This document shows, one piece after another, positions 1 to 12,455 of a DNA stretch of 64,000 nucleotides. The DNA is taken from contig CM044311.1 of NCBI GenBank assembly GCA_024291935.2, positions 30,508,001-30,572,000 on the forward strand. The letters are read 5' to 3'. The stretch is from Okapia johnstoni (taxonomy: Eukaryota > Chordata > Mammalia > Artiodactyla > Giraffidae). Below the pieces are notes generated by a model, which ran no database searches, had not been told where the DNA came from, and saw nothing but the letters and a program-made list of their open reading frames with translations. A program made the position numbers and the translations under genes. Within the stretch, counting starts at the first letter, position 1, and every line of letters begins with the position of its first letter.

Positions 1-2685
1 CATTTTGGAAATGACATTACTAGGTAAATGCTTCTATGCAAACTTGAAAGTGAAGCCAAATACCAGAAGGGGGAGTAAGCAGTGCAGGAATAAATAAGGG
101 TTAAACTATCCTAGTCAATCTCACACAAAGAAGCCCTATGTAAAGCAACAATTTTGGCAAGTAACCATATAGATATTTAGTTTCCTCACCAGTTTTAAAT
201 GCACTGTCCATTATGGATTGCTTTATAACAAACATTTTAAATGAAAACTTTACGGGGAGAAAGTGATTCAGTGAGGAGTCAGAGTGAACATATGATTTCT
301 GAAAATTCTAATTGATCTTGTGGGAGGGTAGATGGTTAAATTTTTAATAATGTCTAAAAAGGTTACAAATAAATTGTAGAAAATTAGAGTATTTTTTCTG
401 TATTTATTGGTGTGAATAATAAAATGATTTTATAGAAAGCTGTATAAACTTGCTGCTGATGCAAAAAAAAATTTGTAATGAATTGCAAAGTATTCTTTAA
501 GACTGTTTAGAATTGAAGATAGTACTCAACAAGCAGCAAACTTTGTTTCACTTAAAAAGCATGACAACCTACCTCATATTTCTTTAAAATTCATTATTAA
601 ACTTCTAATGAGGGGAAAACTATAACATGACTAGATTTTCACCAAGCACTTGAAGAATCTTCTACATTGCCAAATACTGCAGTTAAATTGATTCATATAC
701 GTAGCACGCCTTGTTTGATGTGAAGTGTTTGCCACATAGAACTAGGACCAAACTTATTATTTTTTTAAAGATAGTACTTTATAAATATCGGAAAATAATC
801 TGTAAATTTCAGGTAATAATAATATATCCTCATCAGAGAATAAATATATGAACAATAATGAATATGTTGAACAAAGACCAGATTATATTTCTAAGTTATC
901 CTAGCAAATTCTTCAGTGAATTCTCAAATTTATTTCTTTCATCCACTCAAAACCCAAGGTTCCAAGACCCAGCATTCTTCCATTTGAATATGAACTTACA
1001 AGTTTGATTTGTGCATGGTCCTAAAAATATTCTTGGTGATTCCTATGGTTAATTTTCAAGCTATGTTAAAAAATTAATAGCATTGGGAAAGTGATTAAAA
1101 ATCCAAACCTAAATAAAGCAGGTGACTTAGCTCTGGATAGTAAGAGTACACCTCCAAGACCCTGGTTTTGGTCTCTAGTTTATATTATAAGCCTATTTTG
1201 GGGGTGGAGATGGATAATGCGTAATTGAAATGTAATAAAAGTTACTTTAAGCTTCAGATTTATAGTCAGTCTCAGAATGAATAACTTATTATACATGAAA
1301 CAAAGCACTTTTTACCTATATTTTCCTGTCAAAATACATATTGACATCTATTTTATTTGGAAGAAAGAATATCAGGAGTGCTCTTAATGACCTGAGGTCT
1401 ATAGGAATGTACTTGAGTGTCTTTTAAAAATAAATAAATGCTATGGATTCTTCTAAGTAGCTCAGTTTAGCTCTCTGTTGCCAGGTGGAAATGATATTGC
1501 TCACAAAATCAAAATGAATATACAGAGAAATCAATATTTTTCAGACTTTAAAAATGAAAATAACATTATACAGAATATTATCAAGGTTCTGAAAAAAAGG
1601 AGTTGTCCATGCCTTAAAAAAAAAAAAAAAGATAACCAGATGCTTGACTAATTTTGAGAAGAACTGTTGGTTTATAGTCAATAGTGGAAAAAAAGTATGT
1701 TTTCACCCTACTGAGGTTCCCCACACAAATACGCCAAATATGCCCTCACGGTTTTTAAAGGAAATTACCCACGTAAAAGCTTTGAATGGTATTTTGGAGT
1801 TCTGAGGTCTCTTTTAAGTTTCTGTTTTATTTTGATTTTTTTTTTCACTATACTGGAAAAGTGAACAACTTCTTCCAGTTAATTTTTTTTTTACATAAAC
1901 ACGCACACATGTTTTAAGGTCTTCATCCTCTCATGTATTTTGTTTATTTACTTACCTCATTTTTTTTTTAATTGAGTGAAAACTCACTGCTTTCTAGTTT
2001 GAGGAGATCCCTGAAAACAAGGCTTGGAAACTAAGGTCGAGGACTAAATAGGAATAGGTCATAGCCATGGACAAATAAAGGATCTCCTATTCCAAAATCT
2101 GTCATAGAAATAGAGTAGAAAATTTGTTTCTGCTGAATTGTTCTCTCAGGTTACAAAGGAAGTAAAATGCAATATTTAGAGATGATGCTGAAGGACAGAC
2201 ATCTGGCCCCATACTCTTAGAAATAACTTACTTTGTTTCATGAGAAGGTGGTAAAGCTCAAGAAAGATCACATATAAAGCTTTGCACATGAAAGAATTTT
2301 TTTCCTCCATTGCTAGTTCTTGGCTGCCGTTTGGTTTACAAAGTTGCCCTATGTGATGTAGCCTGAGCTTGGCCATGGGTGGTTAAACCACATTAGCCTC
2401 TGCAATCAAGAGGTAGAAATAGCACTGCCTATCTCTCCTCAGCCTACTGATCCATGCTGGCTTTCTAAGTCTATAAAAAAATATTAATAGTTCAAGATTC
2501 TAACTTAGAAATCATCATCTACTTTATGAAAGTAAGTGTGTGATGAATAGAAGGAAATTGGAAAATGAATTTTTTTATCCTCGTTTATGGTAGGAGATTC
2601 AAAATAGAATACCATTGCTCATGTTAATATGATCCCATAAATGACAGAAAACATTTTGTTCAATCAAAGTGGAAAATGAAATACT
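1..2685. other. AT-rich non-coding sequence, no recognised repeat
   Basis: No coding frame above chance length and no repeat family I recognise. It contains an A-run near 1617-1631 and several T-runs between about 1836 and 1970. A 66-codon minus frame at 2176-2376 has no recognisable motif and is probably chance. Confidence 0.5.
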
Positions 2686-2689
2686 TCTT

Positions 2690-3300
2690 CTCCCAACAGC
2701 CAAACTGAAAAACAGTATGGAGGTTTCTCAAAAACCTAAAAATAGAACTACCATATTACCCAGCAACTCCACCCCGGCTATATATCCAAAAATCAAACAA
2801 TGAATTTGTAAAGATACATGCATCCCAGTGTCCATAGCAGCATTATTTACAATGGCCAAGGCATGGAAGCAACCTGTCAATCAACTAATGAATGAATAAA
2901 GAAGATGTGGAATATATGTATACAATGGAATACTACTCAGTCATAAAAACAACAAAACTTTGACATATGCAGCAACATGGATGGACTTAGAGGACATTAT
3001 GCTAAAGTGAAATAAGTCAGAAAAAAACAAATACCATAAGATTTCAAGCATATGTGGAATCTAAAGAATACAACAAACTAATGAAGATAACAAAAAAGAA
3101 AGAGACATAGATACAGAGAAAAAGCTAGTGGGGAGTGGGGAGTATAGGGATGAGAGACAGAGAGATACAAACTATTGGATATAAGATAAGCTACAAGGAT
3201 GTATTGTACAACATGAAGAATATAACCAATATTTTGTAATAATTGTAAGTGGAATGTGACCTTTAACAATTACATAAAAGTTAAAAAATTAAATAAATTT
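2690..3300 (+). mobile_element. L1 LINE 3' end, sense strand
   Basis: The segment carries the typical L1 ORF2-end/3' region: a stretch reading 'accatattacccagcaa', then 'atggccaaggcatggaagca', then 'caatggaatactactcagtc', and an A-rich tail near 3270-3300. It is 5'-truncated and diverged, with several stops. It is an old L1 of uncertain subfamily. Confidence 0.75.
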
Positions 3301-3394
3301 ATTTAAAATTTTAAAAATTAACATCAATAAATAACTTGAACCAGGCACTTTTGGAAGTGGATTTAACAATGTCATTAAAGTCCTTCTTTTTTCT

Positions 3395-4890
3395 TTACAG
3401 CAACTTTGAGATGTAATTCACATACCATAAAATCCACCAATTTAAAGGGTACAATTCAGTTTCTTTTTAGTATATTCACAGAGCAGTGCAAATGTCACCC
3501 CAATCAATTTTAGATTATTTTCATTACAACATCCCCCCAATCCACTCTTTCCCCAGCCCTGAATGACCATTAATCTACTTTCTCAAAATATATACATTTG
3601 CCTAGTCTAAGGCATTTCAGGATTCACATAATATGCCATCCTTTATGACTGGATTCTTTCACTTAGAGTAATTTTTCTGGAGTTATCCACAATCAATATT
3701 TCATTCTTTTTTTTTTTTTGCATAATACAATAATATCCTTTTGTACAGATATACCACATTTTGTAAATCTAGTCACCAATTTATGGGCATTTGGGTTGTT
3801 TTCAGGGCTTCCCAGGTGGCTCAGTGGTAAAAAATCTGCCTGCCAATGAAGAAGATGTAGGAGAGAAGCAGGTTGCATCCCTGGGCTGGGAAGATCCTCT
3901 GGAGTAGGAAATGGCAACCCACTCCAGTATTCTTGCCTGGAAAATCCCATAGACAAAGGAACCTGGTGGGCTACAGTCCACAGAGTGGTAAAGAATCAGA
4001 CACAACTGAGCAACTGAATATACACACGTAAGGGTTGTTTCCACATTTTAGCTGTTACAAAAAGTACTTCTATGGATATTATGGTAAGTTAGAATTGCTG
4101 GGTCAAATGATGACTCTGTGTTTAATCTTTTGAGAAACGATTAAACTCTTTTCCAACGTGGCTGCACCACTTAACATTTTTACCCTCTGTGTATGAGTGT
4201 TCCAATTTCTTCAGATCGTCAACCACAGTGTTATTATAGCCATCCCTGTCGACGTGAAGTGGTGTCTCCTTAGGGTTTTCACATGTATTCATAACCATCC
4301 CTGATGGTTAGGATGTTGAATATCTTTTCATGTGCTTATTGGTCATTTGTTTCTATTCCTTGAAGATATATCTATTCTGATCCTCTGCACATTTCATAAC
4401 TGGGTGTTCTGATTTTTATTAATAATAAAATATCCTCTTACATTTGAGATATGTCTCATAGATTTATGATTTACAAAAAAATTTCTCCCATCCTGTAGGT
4501 TGTCTCTTCATTTTTCTGAAGATGTCCTTTAAGGAACAAAGATTTTAATTTTGATAAAGATCAGTTTATATATTTTTTATTATTATTGCTTTTGGTTTGG
4601 GATCATATCTAAGAAACTATCAAACCCAAGATCACTAAAATTTACCCTTATGTTTTCTCTCTATATTTTATCTTTTATGTTTAGGTCTTTGATCCATTTC
4701 AATTTAGTGTTTGTATATGGTATGAAGTAAATGAAGTAAATATTCAATTTTGTTTCTTTGCATATTGACTACAAGTTGTTCTAGCATCATTTGTTAAAAC
4801 TCTTTTCCAATTAAGTAGCATTACACTATTATTGAAAATCAATTTATTGCAGATGTAAATGTTCTCTGTACTCTCAGATATTTTCCATTT
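3395..4890 (-). mobile_element. Old L1 (L1M-type) fragment, antisense
   Basis: In reverse complement this matches L1 3' UTR and ORF2-end sequence, with landmarks such as 'attgctgggtcaaatgatg' near 4094 and 'cttttcatgtgcttattggt' near 4325. The reading frame is destroyed. A Bov-tA at 3805-4031 interrupts it; L1 sequence resumes on the other side, so the L1 is older than the SINE. Confidence 0.75.
3805..4031 (+). mobile_element. Bov-tA SINE inserted in L1
   Basis: The element starts with the tRNA-derived head 'gggcttcccaggtggctcag' and ends in the BovB-like tail with 'cagacacaactgagcaactg'. A 12-bp TSD, gggttgttttca (3793-3804) and gggttgtttcca (4032-4043), differs at one base and fixes both ends. 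Confidence 0.93.
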
Positions 4891-4954
4891 ATCTATATGT
4901 TTATTTTAATGCTAGTAATACATTCTTTTTTGCTATGATCCCATCATTTTTCCT

Positions 4955-5875
4955 GATTTATTGAGAAATAATTTGCTTCTAACTTTGTATAAGTTTAAGG
5001 TATATAACATGATGATTTGATATACATGTATATATATATTGTTATATGATTGCCACAATAAGCTTAATGAACACATTCATCACCTCACATAATTGCATTT
5101 TTGTGTGTGTGATATGAACACAGAAAAAATGTTGTACTACCCTCTCAGCAACTTTCAAGCACATAATACAATATTTTTAACTGTAATCCCCATGTTGTAT
5201 TAATATATTAGATTCCCAGAACTGAGTCATCTCCTAACTGGAAATGTGTACCCTTTGACCAACATCTCTGCATTTCCTCCACTCCTACCCTTGAAAATGA
5301 CCATTCCATTCTGTTTTTATGAGTTTGACTGTTTTAGATTGCCCATATATACATGATAACATAGTGGAGACAGTATTTGTCCTCTTTGCTGGACTTATTT
5401 CTCTTAACATAATGGGCTCAAGGTCTACTCATGTTTTTGCAAATGGCAGAAGTTGCACCAACTTACATTCTGTTGGCTCAGACAGTAAAAAATCTGCCTT
5501 CAATGCGGAAGACCTGGGTTCATTCCCTAGGTTGAAAAGATCCCTGGAGGAAGGCATGACAACACACTCCAGTATTCTTGCCTATAGAATCCCCATGGAC
5601 AGAGGTGCCTGGCGGACTACAGTGCATGGAGTCTCAAAAGAGTCAGACACAACTGAGCAACAAGGCACACAGCACATTCCCTTCAACAGGGCACAAGGGT
5701 TCCCTTTCCTCCACATCCTCAACAGCAGTTACCATTTATCTTCTTGACAACAGCCATTTTAGCCTGTATGAAGTAATATCTCACTGTAGTTTCCAATCCC
5801 TGATGATTAGGTGATGTTGACTACCTTTTCATTTACTTGGGCATTGTATGTCTTCTGGAAAATGTCAGTTACATC
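4955..5875 (-). mobile_element. Old L1 3' UTR fragment, antisense
   Basis: In reverse complement this resembles the 3' UTR and distal ORF2 of an ancient L1, including the 'tgttgtattaatatattaga' neighbourhood and 'ggacttatttctcttaacat'. A Bov-tA interrupts it at about 5472-5682, and L1-like sequence continues afterwards. No ORF2 frame survives. Confidence 0.65.
5472..5682 (+). mobile_element. Bov-tA SINE, head truncated
   Basis: The tRNA-like head is missing its first bases ('ttggctcagacagtaaaaaa'). The BovB-like tail is complete and ends at 'gagtcagacacaactgagca'. The flanks share only a short acattc-like duplication, so the boundaries are approximate. Confidence 0.85.
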
Positions 5876-5894
5876 TTCTGTGATACAAAAGTAC

Positions 5895-6060
5895 ACTGTC
5901 TTGATTAGTGTAAATTTGTAGTAAGTTTTATCATTGGCAAGTGTGTCTACAACTTTTTCTTTTTCAGGAATGTTTGGCTATCCTGCTTTGATTCTCCATA
6001 TGACTTTTAAGATATGTTTGTCAAATTTTACTAAAGTACATTTTTTCTTCCTAAGTAAAC
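5895..6060 (-). mobile_element. L1 ORF2-derived fragment, antisense
   Basis: The segment around 'caactttttctttttcagga' followed by 'tttggctatcctgctttgat' resembles the antisense of the L1 ORF2 C-terminal region. It is short and decayed and probably continues the preceding old L1 after a deletion. Confidence 0.45.
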
Positions 6061-6162
6061 ACATACTGTGAAATAAAATGAAACAAACTGTGAGGAAGCT
6101 TGTTAATTTACATATATTTATTTTGTGATTGTACATAGATAATATCAAATATAATTTGTAGA

Positions 6163-6388
6163 GGGCTTCCCAGGTGGCGCTAGTGGTAAAGAACCTTCCT
6201 GCCAATGCAGGAAACATAATGAGACACAAGTTCAATCCCTCGGTTGGCAAGATCTCCTGGAGGAGGGCATGGCCACCCACTCCAGTATACTTGCCTGGAG
6301 AATCCCATGGACAGAGGAGCCTGGCGTGCTGCAGTCCATAGGGTCACACAGAGTCAGACACGACTGAAGTGACTTAGTGCACACACAT
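6163..6388 (+). mobile_element. Bov-tA SINE
   Basis: Full structure: 'gggcttcccaggtggcgcta' head, then the tail from 'cctggaggagggcatggcc' to 'cacgactgaagtgacttagt'. I could not identify a clear TSD. Confidence 0.9.
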
Positions 6389-7004
6389 CATTTTTAGATA
6401 TGACTTTTCTGTGCAGTGTTAAAATATAACAGAAATTGTATTGATAATGGTATTTTTACTAAGAATACCAACAAGTGAATCTATATTTTCTTCCGTTTCA
6501 TAATGCTGCATTATAAGGATCTCTAAATATTAATGCTCATTAGAATTCTTATTTATTCATTTAATAAAATCATATCCAAGCAACAAAATATCCAGATTTA
6601 GTATTTCTTAAGTAATTTAAGAAAACTTAGCATTGCTGTTTATCTCAATTTAGTACTTATGAAATGTAGATATTTAACATTTACAAAAGAGAATAAGAAT
6701 CAGTAGGTCAACAATTTACAAATTTCTCAAGAATTTGAAAGGTATATGCTACATTTTTTAGACAACAAATGATTTAGTACATACACTTATCTAAAGAAAA
6801 CATAGATATAAACTCAAAAGTGTATTATGCCTATTGAAAATGCATGCATGAATTTTATTGATAATGTCCATGTTGATTTCTCTGATGCTTTTTTTCACCA
6901 AATATTACAGTCTGACTTTATGTGAGAAGAAATGCCCAGAATAGCTACTTGGCCAAGAATACTGATTAAATAGATTTGACCAGATTTAATTTAAAGAGTT
7001 TTTA
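6389..7004. other. AT-rich non-coding sequence
   Basis: No gene or repeat recognised in this stretch. Confidence 0.5.
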
Positions 7005-7235
7005 ATATTTATTGAGCACTTATTATGTAGTACACAGCAAAGAATGTGACTTCCAACTCATGATCACATTCATGTAATTCAATCTATCTAAATAAAAATA
7101 TGTCCCCCTTTTTTCTTAAATAAGTAAACTGAGTTCCTATAAGTTTAAGTGACTTGGGCAAGATCAGCCAGTGGTAGAGAGGGGATTCATTCTCAGCTGG
7201 TAAGACTCTAAGCCTGGGTTTCTTTACATTTATCA
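7005..7235 (+). mobile_element. MIR SINE, diverged
   Basis: The order of MIR landmarks is kept: 'tattgagcacttattatgta', a degraded 'aagtaaactgag' core, 'gtgacttgggcaagatcagc' and a 'ccagtggtagagaggggatt' tail-proximal part. It is heavily diverged, as expected of this mammal-wide family. Confidence 0.7.
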
Positions 7236-8216
7236 TCTTGTCTCTTCTCTAATTCCTCTCTCTTAACTTAAACTATCAGGCTAAACTTACACCAGATATT
7301 CTGACTCCCTACCTATTGGAATTCAGCCTTCTTCAACGACCCAATATAAGAGGAGATCAAGCCATTTAAAAACAATGAGTTTAAGACAGTTTAGAATAAA
7401 TACAAAAGAAGCAAAGTCAGATTCATTACCTCCACTTAGCTTACAGTTCTTCAAGGATCCAGCCACAGGAATATCTATATTCTGGCAAGACTCAAAAGTG
7501 TAGTTTGGTTCCAGAGAAGAGAGACACTTTTACTATAGTCCAAAGATGGTTTGGACCCTTTTACTTTGTTAACCATTCTGCTAGAAAAAAAATAGTTTGA
7601 AAATGCATGGAATGGTTGTGAGAAGGGAAGGACATAAAAGCAAGAATGATACAAAGAAAAAAAAACATGAAAAGAAGATAGAATTCTAGCTCACAATGAA
7701 TAGATTATATTGAAATTGGGATGATACCAGAAGAATAAGAAAAGAAAATTGATGAGGTGGATTAACAGAGTAATAGAATGAAGGGACAAAAAAAAGGAGC
7801 AGTAAGTAAATTATCTTATATTACTATAATTTAAAATGAAATTTATTTAACACAATGACATGCATTATTTCATTTCTGATTTTTCAATTTCACACAAAAA
7901 TACTTATGTATATGCTAGAAAGAGTTTACTGTAATATTATATATATATATAAGTATAACAACTCCAAAATAAGACATTCTGAATTATTAACCTAGATAGA
8001 ATTAATTTAAATTAAATAATAATACAATTAATAATTAATATAGAAATATGTGAATGTTTTGTTTATATTGGAACATATCTTTCTATGGCTTTGATTTCTT
8101 TTTAAGTTCACAAAGTTGAAGAAAGCCTAGAACACTGAATTTATTGGGCTCAGCATTTTCCATTTTAAACTTCTAGTGAACAGTAATAATTAATCAGAAT
8201 TTTATTAAACATTGAA
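7236..8216. other. AT-rich non-coding sequence
   Basis: Nothing recognised. There is a short (TA)n run near 7938-7952, and an extremely A+T-rich patch at about 7985-8045. Confidence 0.5.
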
Positions 8217-8250
8217 TATCATCTAAAATATATATATCATCTAAAATATA
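8217..8250. repeat. Tandem duplication of a ~17-18 bp unit
   Basis: The unit 'tatcatctaaaatatata' occurs twice head to tail. It directly abuts the palindrome at 8251. Confidence 0.85.
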
Positions 8251-8278
8251 TAGTCAAGCCCTCTAGAGAGCTTGACTA
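8251..8278. repeat. 28-bp near-palindrome
   Basis: Arms TAGTCAAGC and GCTTGACTA are perfectly complementary. The 10-bp centre, cctctagaga, is itself nearly self-complementary around CTAG. Its right half is repeated at 9970-10011 without the left arm. Confidence 0.85.
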
Positions 8279-8300
8279 TGTACAAAAAAACATGCTTTTA
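8258..8300. repeat. Dispersed 43-bp repeat, copy 1
   Basis: The stretch from 'gccctctagagagcttgact' to 'aacatgctttta' recurs at 9970-10011 with two substitutions and a 1-bp indel. The family is not recognised. Confidence 0.8.
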
Positions 8301-9969
8301 GTCATTTGTTATATCAAATGACTTTAAAATATCTGAGGAAAATATTGACTAGGAAAATTGTAAAATGAAGGTAATTTATATTTACATAGAAATTAGAGCA
8401 GTTCATTTCTCTCTAGGGGGACGTAATCAATTTAGTAATTATTGATAGTAATAGCTAATGTCCTTCAGAACTTTTTCCATTGGATATTCAACTTGAACTC
8501 AACAGGTGGGATATAACTCAAGTAGAAATGAAAGAACAAAGTGGAACTCTTGGTTATATATAGTTTCAACAATAACATATACGATGCCAGTATTTCCTGA
8601 GGATTAATGATCAACTGGAAAAGCTTGTGGTCCTAGGGCCATTAACTCCGTGTGGTCATTAATTCTGTCTGAAATATCTTACCAACAAGGACGTTTGTAA
8701 CAATTACTTCCCTTCTCTTAATACAATTTTTGGGCAGAACCTTTTAAACCTTTCCATTTTTTGAAGATGCACTTTTGCTACATACTGACCATGAAAAAAT
8801 ATCAGTGACTTTATGATAAGCATTTGAAGCAGATTCAGACTGTGATATTTCATGTGCCTGTATATTTTGGCATTGTTTTCTTTCCTTTAATTCCACAACG
8901 GCAAAGATATATTGTATCTTCATGAATCAAATGGCTCCAAGTAATTTGAAGCCAAAGAACCTATTTAAATGGTTTTCTGTATAGAATGCATTGGCCAATG
9001 ATGAAATTTATAAAAATCCAAGTTACAGAATGTAGAGAATTTATCTTCAGGGCTGTTTCCTATAGATTAAACTTCTGAGGAATTGCCACTGCTTTAAAAA
9101 TTCATGTTATTTCTTTCAAGACTCAGGTCAGATTCATGGTAGTTTCTGGTACATTGCTTTATTTGGATTTTGTCAGGCTTGATTCTGACCAAAAACATTT
9201 TTTCAGTTATTTAATAACAGAAAACAGTACCTAATTTCCTGTGACTCATTTCCATAATGTTCATGAAAGTACTAATGTTCTGCTATAAATTAAATTTCTT
9301 AATTCTCAGAGATAAGAAAATTATTTTTAGTCATTACTAATATATCAAAAGTATATTACAATTTAATAATTTTGTAAATTTAATGCACATGTCTGTGAAC
9401 ATATCAGTCATCATTAATAGAAAAATATAATATTAAAAAGCATGTAACTATATTGAGCTATGCTATGTGCATTTAGAATGAAATTCAGTATGTTATTAGT
9501 AATTTTTATATTACATATGTATAGGTAACTAACTTCCATCTTTAACTGATGCATGTTATTGAAACCAACAGAGAACATAATACATAAACCCCTAGCTGAG
9601 AGAAGATGCAAAAGTAGCTGTAGAGATCATGCCAAATTAAGGTAGAATGAATCCCTCACTGGCTAAAATGAACACGATGTTATAAGCAACTGATGCGGCA
9701 TCTTATTGACAATAAAGGTGCCTACAGCATGCATGTTAGATTAGAGCTAACCTAATGGGAAGATGCAGGATGTTTGAAATGCAGTAATAGAAGCAGGCCC
9801 TAATATCTGTCATGATATGCCATGTCACCACTACTTGAAATTCCACTGGGCAATATTAATTCAAGCAGAGGTCTGAGCTACTAATAAATGAGGCAAATTG
9901 AGTCAATTACTAATTTCATGCTTTTATGATTTGGAGTTTAGCTAGATAATATCTGCAATATAATACACT
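8301..9969. other. AT-rich non-coding sequence
   Basis: No gene or repeat family recognised. A 65-codon minus frame at 9414-9611 shows no motif. Confidence 0.5.
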
Positions 9970-10011
9970 GCCCTCCAGAGAGCTTGACTATGTACAAAGA
10001 ACATGCTTTTA
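9970..10011. repeat. Dispersed 43-bp repeat, copy 2
   Basis: Second copy of the 8258-8300 sequence, same orientation, about 1.7 kb downstream. Sequence on either side differs between the two sites. Confidence 0.8.
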
Positions 10012-11208
10012 CAGACCTATTGGCTCTATTCCTTTTGTTTAAGTTCCACCCTGCTGAGCTGATGGGGGATGGGCAGAGAAGGGAGGCTGTTAGGCCACAA
10101 GATTATTTTCCTTCTCAGTGCTATAGTCTATATGTGACTTCCCTTTGATTGAAATGTCCATCAGGGTTTATAGCTGAATTCGTTGCCTTCTAGCAATATT
10201 TGCCTGGCCCTATTTCTCTTTTGGCAAAAGTCACAAAAGATGAGGCAAAACCTACATATTAATGTATTGCGCTGGGATAATGCAAGGGATTTGATGCCAT
10301 AAAGATGTCATGCACTTAAAAAATTAGTTTGATCTTTTAGTTTCTCAAAAAGTCAGTTTTACTCAGTGTTCAAACTGGTAATTCTAAATTCATCTCTTCT
10401 GTACCCTACTCCTAAAATGATAAACCAGTTCATACATATTCTTTGTGTCACTGTTGATCACCAAGTTAATCTGTGCATAAATAGGTATCTCCCTGAGACT
10501 AGTTTAAGTTGAAGTTCCCCCACATACGTATTTAATATACAGAAAATTTCTCCCATGGCAAACATCTAATGAATTAAAAGTGTGTTTATTAATATTTGCA
10601 AGTTTTAACTCTGCCACATATTGAAAATGCAGAATCAAAAACATAGAATTATTAATCTATGAAGATCATTTGTCAGAATATATGCTTTTATTTTTAAAAA
10701 GTATACAAATCTTACTTTTAAAATGCATGTATATAGGCTATACTTTATTTGCCTGAAAGGTAATTACAAGACAAACTAAAATTTTATGCAGTGTATTTAT
10801 TGATAGGATCATTATAGCATTGCTCATCTTAATTCCTGCTAGAAAAGCAGACTTTTGAAATAATCATATGAAGCACTCATTTGTATCAAATCCAAAGGTA
10901 CAGCTATTAAACCTGCTTTTTTTCCAGTTTCACCAAGGACCAAATAAAAATATAGTTTAAATCAACTCTTTCCATCTGTGGTTAACCTGATTAGGAAGAG
11001 GTCAGCAGGGGAATGGATGGTTGCCAAAAATCCTCTTTGGCCACATCCCCACCACCAAAGTGAAGTAGTAAATTGAGAATTGAGTCAATTATGCGAATAA
11101 GTCAGACTAAAAAGCACTTTCCAAAGAACTCTATCAATAATTTACCTAAATTGTGTTGTGGGAGCTTGGGTCATGATCAAGGTCAGAAACCTAGAAAACA
11201 ATAGAATA
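10012..11208. other. Non-coding sequence, no recognised repeat
   Basis: Nothing I can name in this stretch. It has slightly higher GC near 10030-10250. Confidence 0.5.
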
Positions 11209-11367
11209 TTCTTTCTCTCTTTCTCCTTCTTCCTTCCCCTCTTCCTTCCCTCCTTCTCCCTGCCTCCCTCCTTCCTTCCTTCCCTCCTTCCTTACTCCCT
11301 CCCTCTTCTCCTTCCTTCCTTCTTTCCTTCCATTCTTCCTCTTTTTCTTCCTTCTGTCTTTTCCTTT
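11209..11367 (+). repeat. (CTTC)n-like pyrimidine tract
   Basis: About 155 bases made almost wholly of C and T, with CCTT/TTCC-type units. The complementary strand is a purine tract. The 73-codon frame across it (S, L, P and F rich) is an artefact of the repeat. It interrupts sequence I do not recognise. Confidence 0.93.
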
Positions 11368-11790
11368 AAGTTATCTTGATAAGCATCTTTATTTTCTACT
11401 TCATTCTGCTGGTGTGGGCCTTCCAATACCCTGTTACTCCCGGTGGAATAATTTTCTTTGTTGCGTTAGACCTGAGATATGTAAGCTTCTAATTCTTTGT
11501 TCTAACAGACAACAAAGCCTAAAACAACTTCCTCTCTGAACTACAGTTTGTGCTCTGTGATCAAGGAGTGAATAGAGAGTGAAACTGAGCCTTACATACT
11601 TTGAACACATTTAGTCTAGAAAAGAATGGTTATCTCCAGTTGTGTCAGGATGCTACTCATTTAAAGACCTGTTCCATTGAGAAGCTTTCCCCACTGCATT
11701 ATTTAGAAAATGAATGTATCTAGCTTAAGATATTATGCCATAAGTCAGGATTCCTAGAAGAGGTATTAATGCTGTGTTTTCACATTTATT
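11368..11790. other. Non-coding sequence, no recognised repeat
   Basis: No gene or repeat recognised up to the TSD of the following BOV-A2. Confidence 0.5.
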
Positions 11791-11801
11791 AGCTCCCTAA
11801 A

Positions 11802-12080
11802 CGGAGAAGGCAATGGCAATCCACTCCAGTACTCTTGCCTGGAGAATCCCATGGACGGAGGAGCCTGATAGGCTGCAGTCCACGGGGTCTCGAGGAGTTG
11901 GACACGACTGAGCGACTTCACTTTCACTTTCCACTTTCATGCATTGGAGAAGGAAATGGCAACCCACTCCAGTGTTCTTGCCTGGAGAATCCCAGGGACG
12001 GCGGAGCCTGGTGGGCTGCCGTCTATGGGGTCGCACAGAGTTGGACACAACTGAAGCGACTTAGCAGCAGCAGCAGCAGC
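11802..12080 (+). mobile_element. BOV-A2 (ART2A) SINE dimer, complete
   Basis: Two BovB-tail-derived monomers in tandem, each with 'actccagt', 'ttgcctggagaatccca' and 'gacacgactga'-type blocks. They are joined by the TTTCACTTTC linker with ATGCATTGGAG, and the element ends in (CAG)n. An 11-bp perfect TSD, AGCTCCCTAAA, lies at 11791-11801 and 12081-12091. The perfect TSD points to a fairly young insertion. Confidence 0.96.
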
Positions 12081-12254
12081 AGCTCCCTAAAGTCCTTATG
12101 AGTAACATGATAATTAAGCACTCACTGAAAATCAATACTTTTCCACTCTTACTTTCACTGACCACCAAAAAAAGATAGTTTAACAACAAAAAAGTCATTT
12201 AATGTGAAACTGCTAAAATACTAAGAAAATAAGTTGCATAGAGTGGATAATAAT

Positions 12255-12430
12255 AAGTGGGGTTTTTTGAGGACCTATATAAACTTGTCATCTTTTAAGC
12301 ACTTTACCTGAGATATTGTGTTCGTTTTATGGATTAGGAAACTGAGGCACAAAAACGTTATGTAAACTGATCAATGAAACAAAGTAGCTTTTGAATCTGT
12401 ACAGGTTGAATCCACTCTTAATCACTCTTT
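12255..12430 (+). mobile_element. MIR SINE fragment
   Basis: The block 'ttttaagcactttacctgag' is followed by 'attaggaaactgaggcacaa' and a degraded internal part, in the order expected for MIR. Confidence 0.7.
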
Positions 12431-12455
12431 TACGGGTGATTCTAGTAAATATAAA

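Noticed and set aside
11158..11379. 73-codon frame with long S/L/P/F repeats
   Set aside because: Low-complexity translation of the pyrimidine tract.
12061..12080. (CAG)n run as a coding or disease-type trinucleotide repeat (also 31058-31075 and the CTG run at 22111)
   Set aside because: These are the normal CAG tails of BOV-A2/Bov-A SINEs.
11835..12101. Open frames of 60-155 codons with repeated 'LSCIGEGNGNPLQCSCLENP' and '[14 protein letters not shown]'-type text, here and at many other sites (e.g. 21957-22424, 12474-12674, 53316-53648)
   Set aside because: They are translations of BOV-A2 and Bov-tA SINEs in various frames and coincide with SINE borders. They are not genes.
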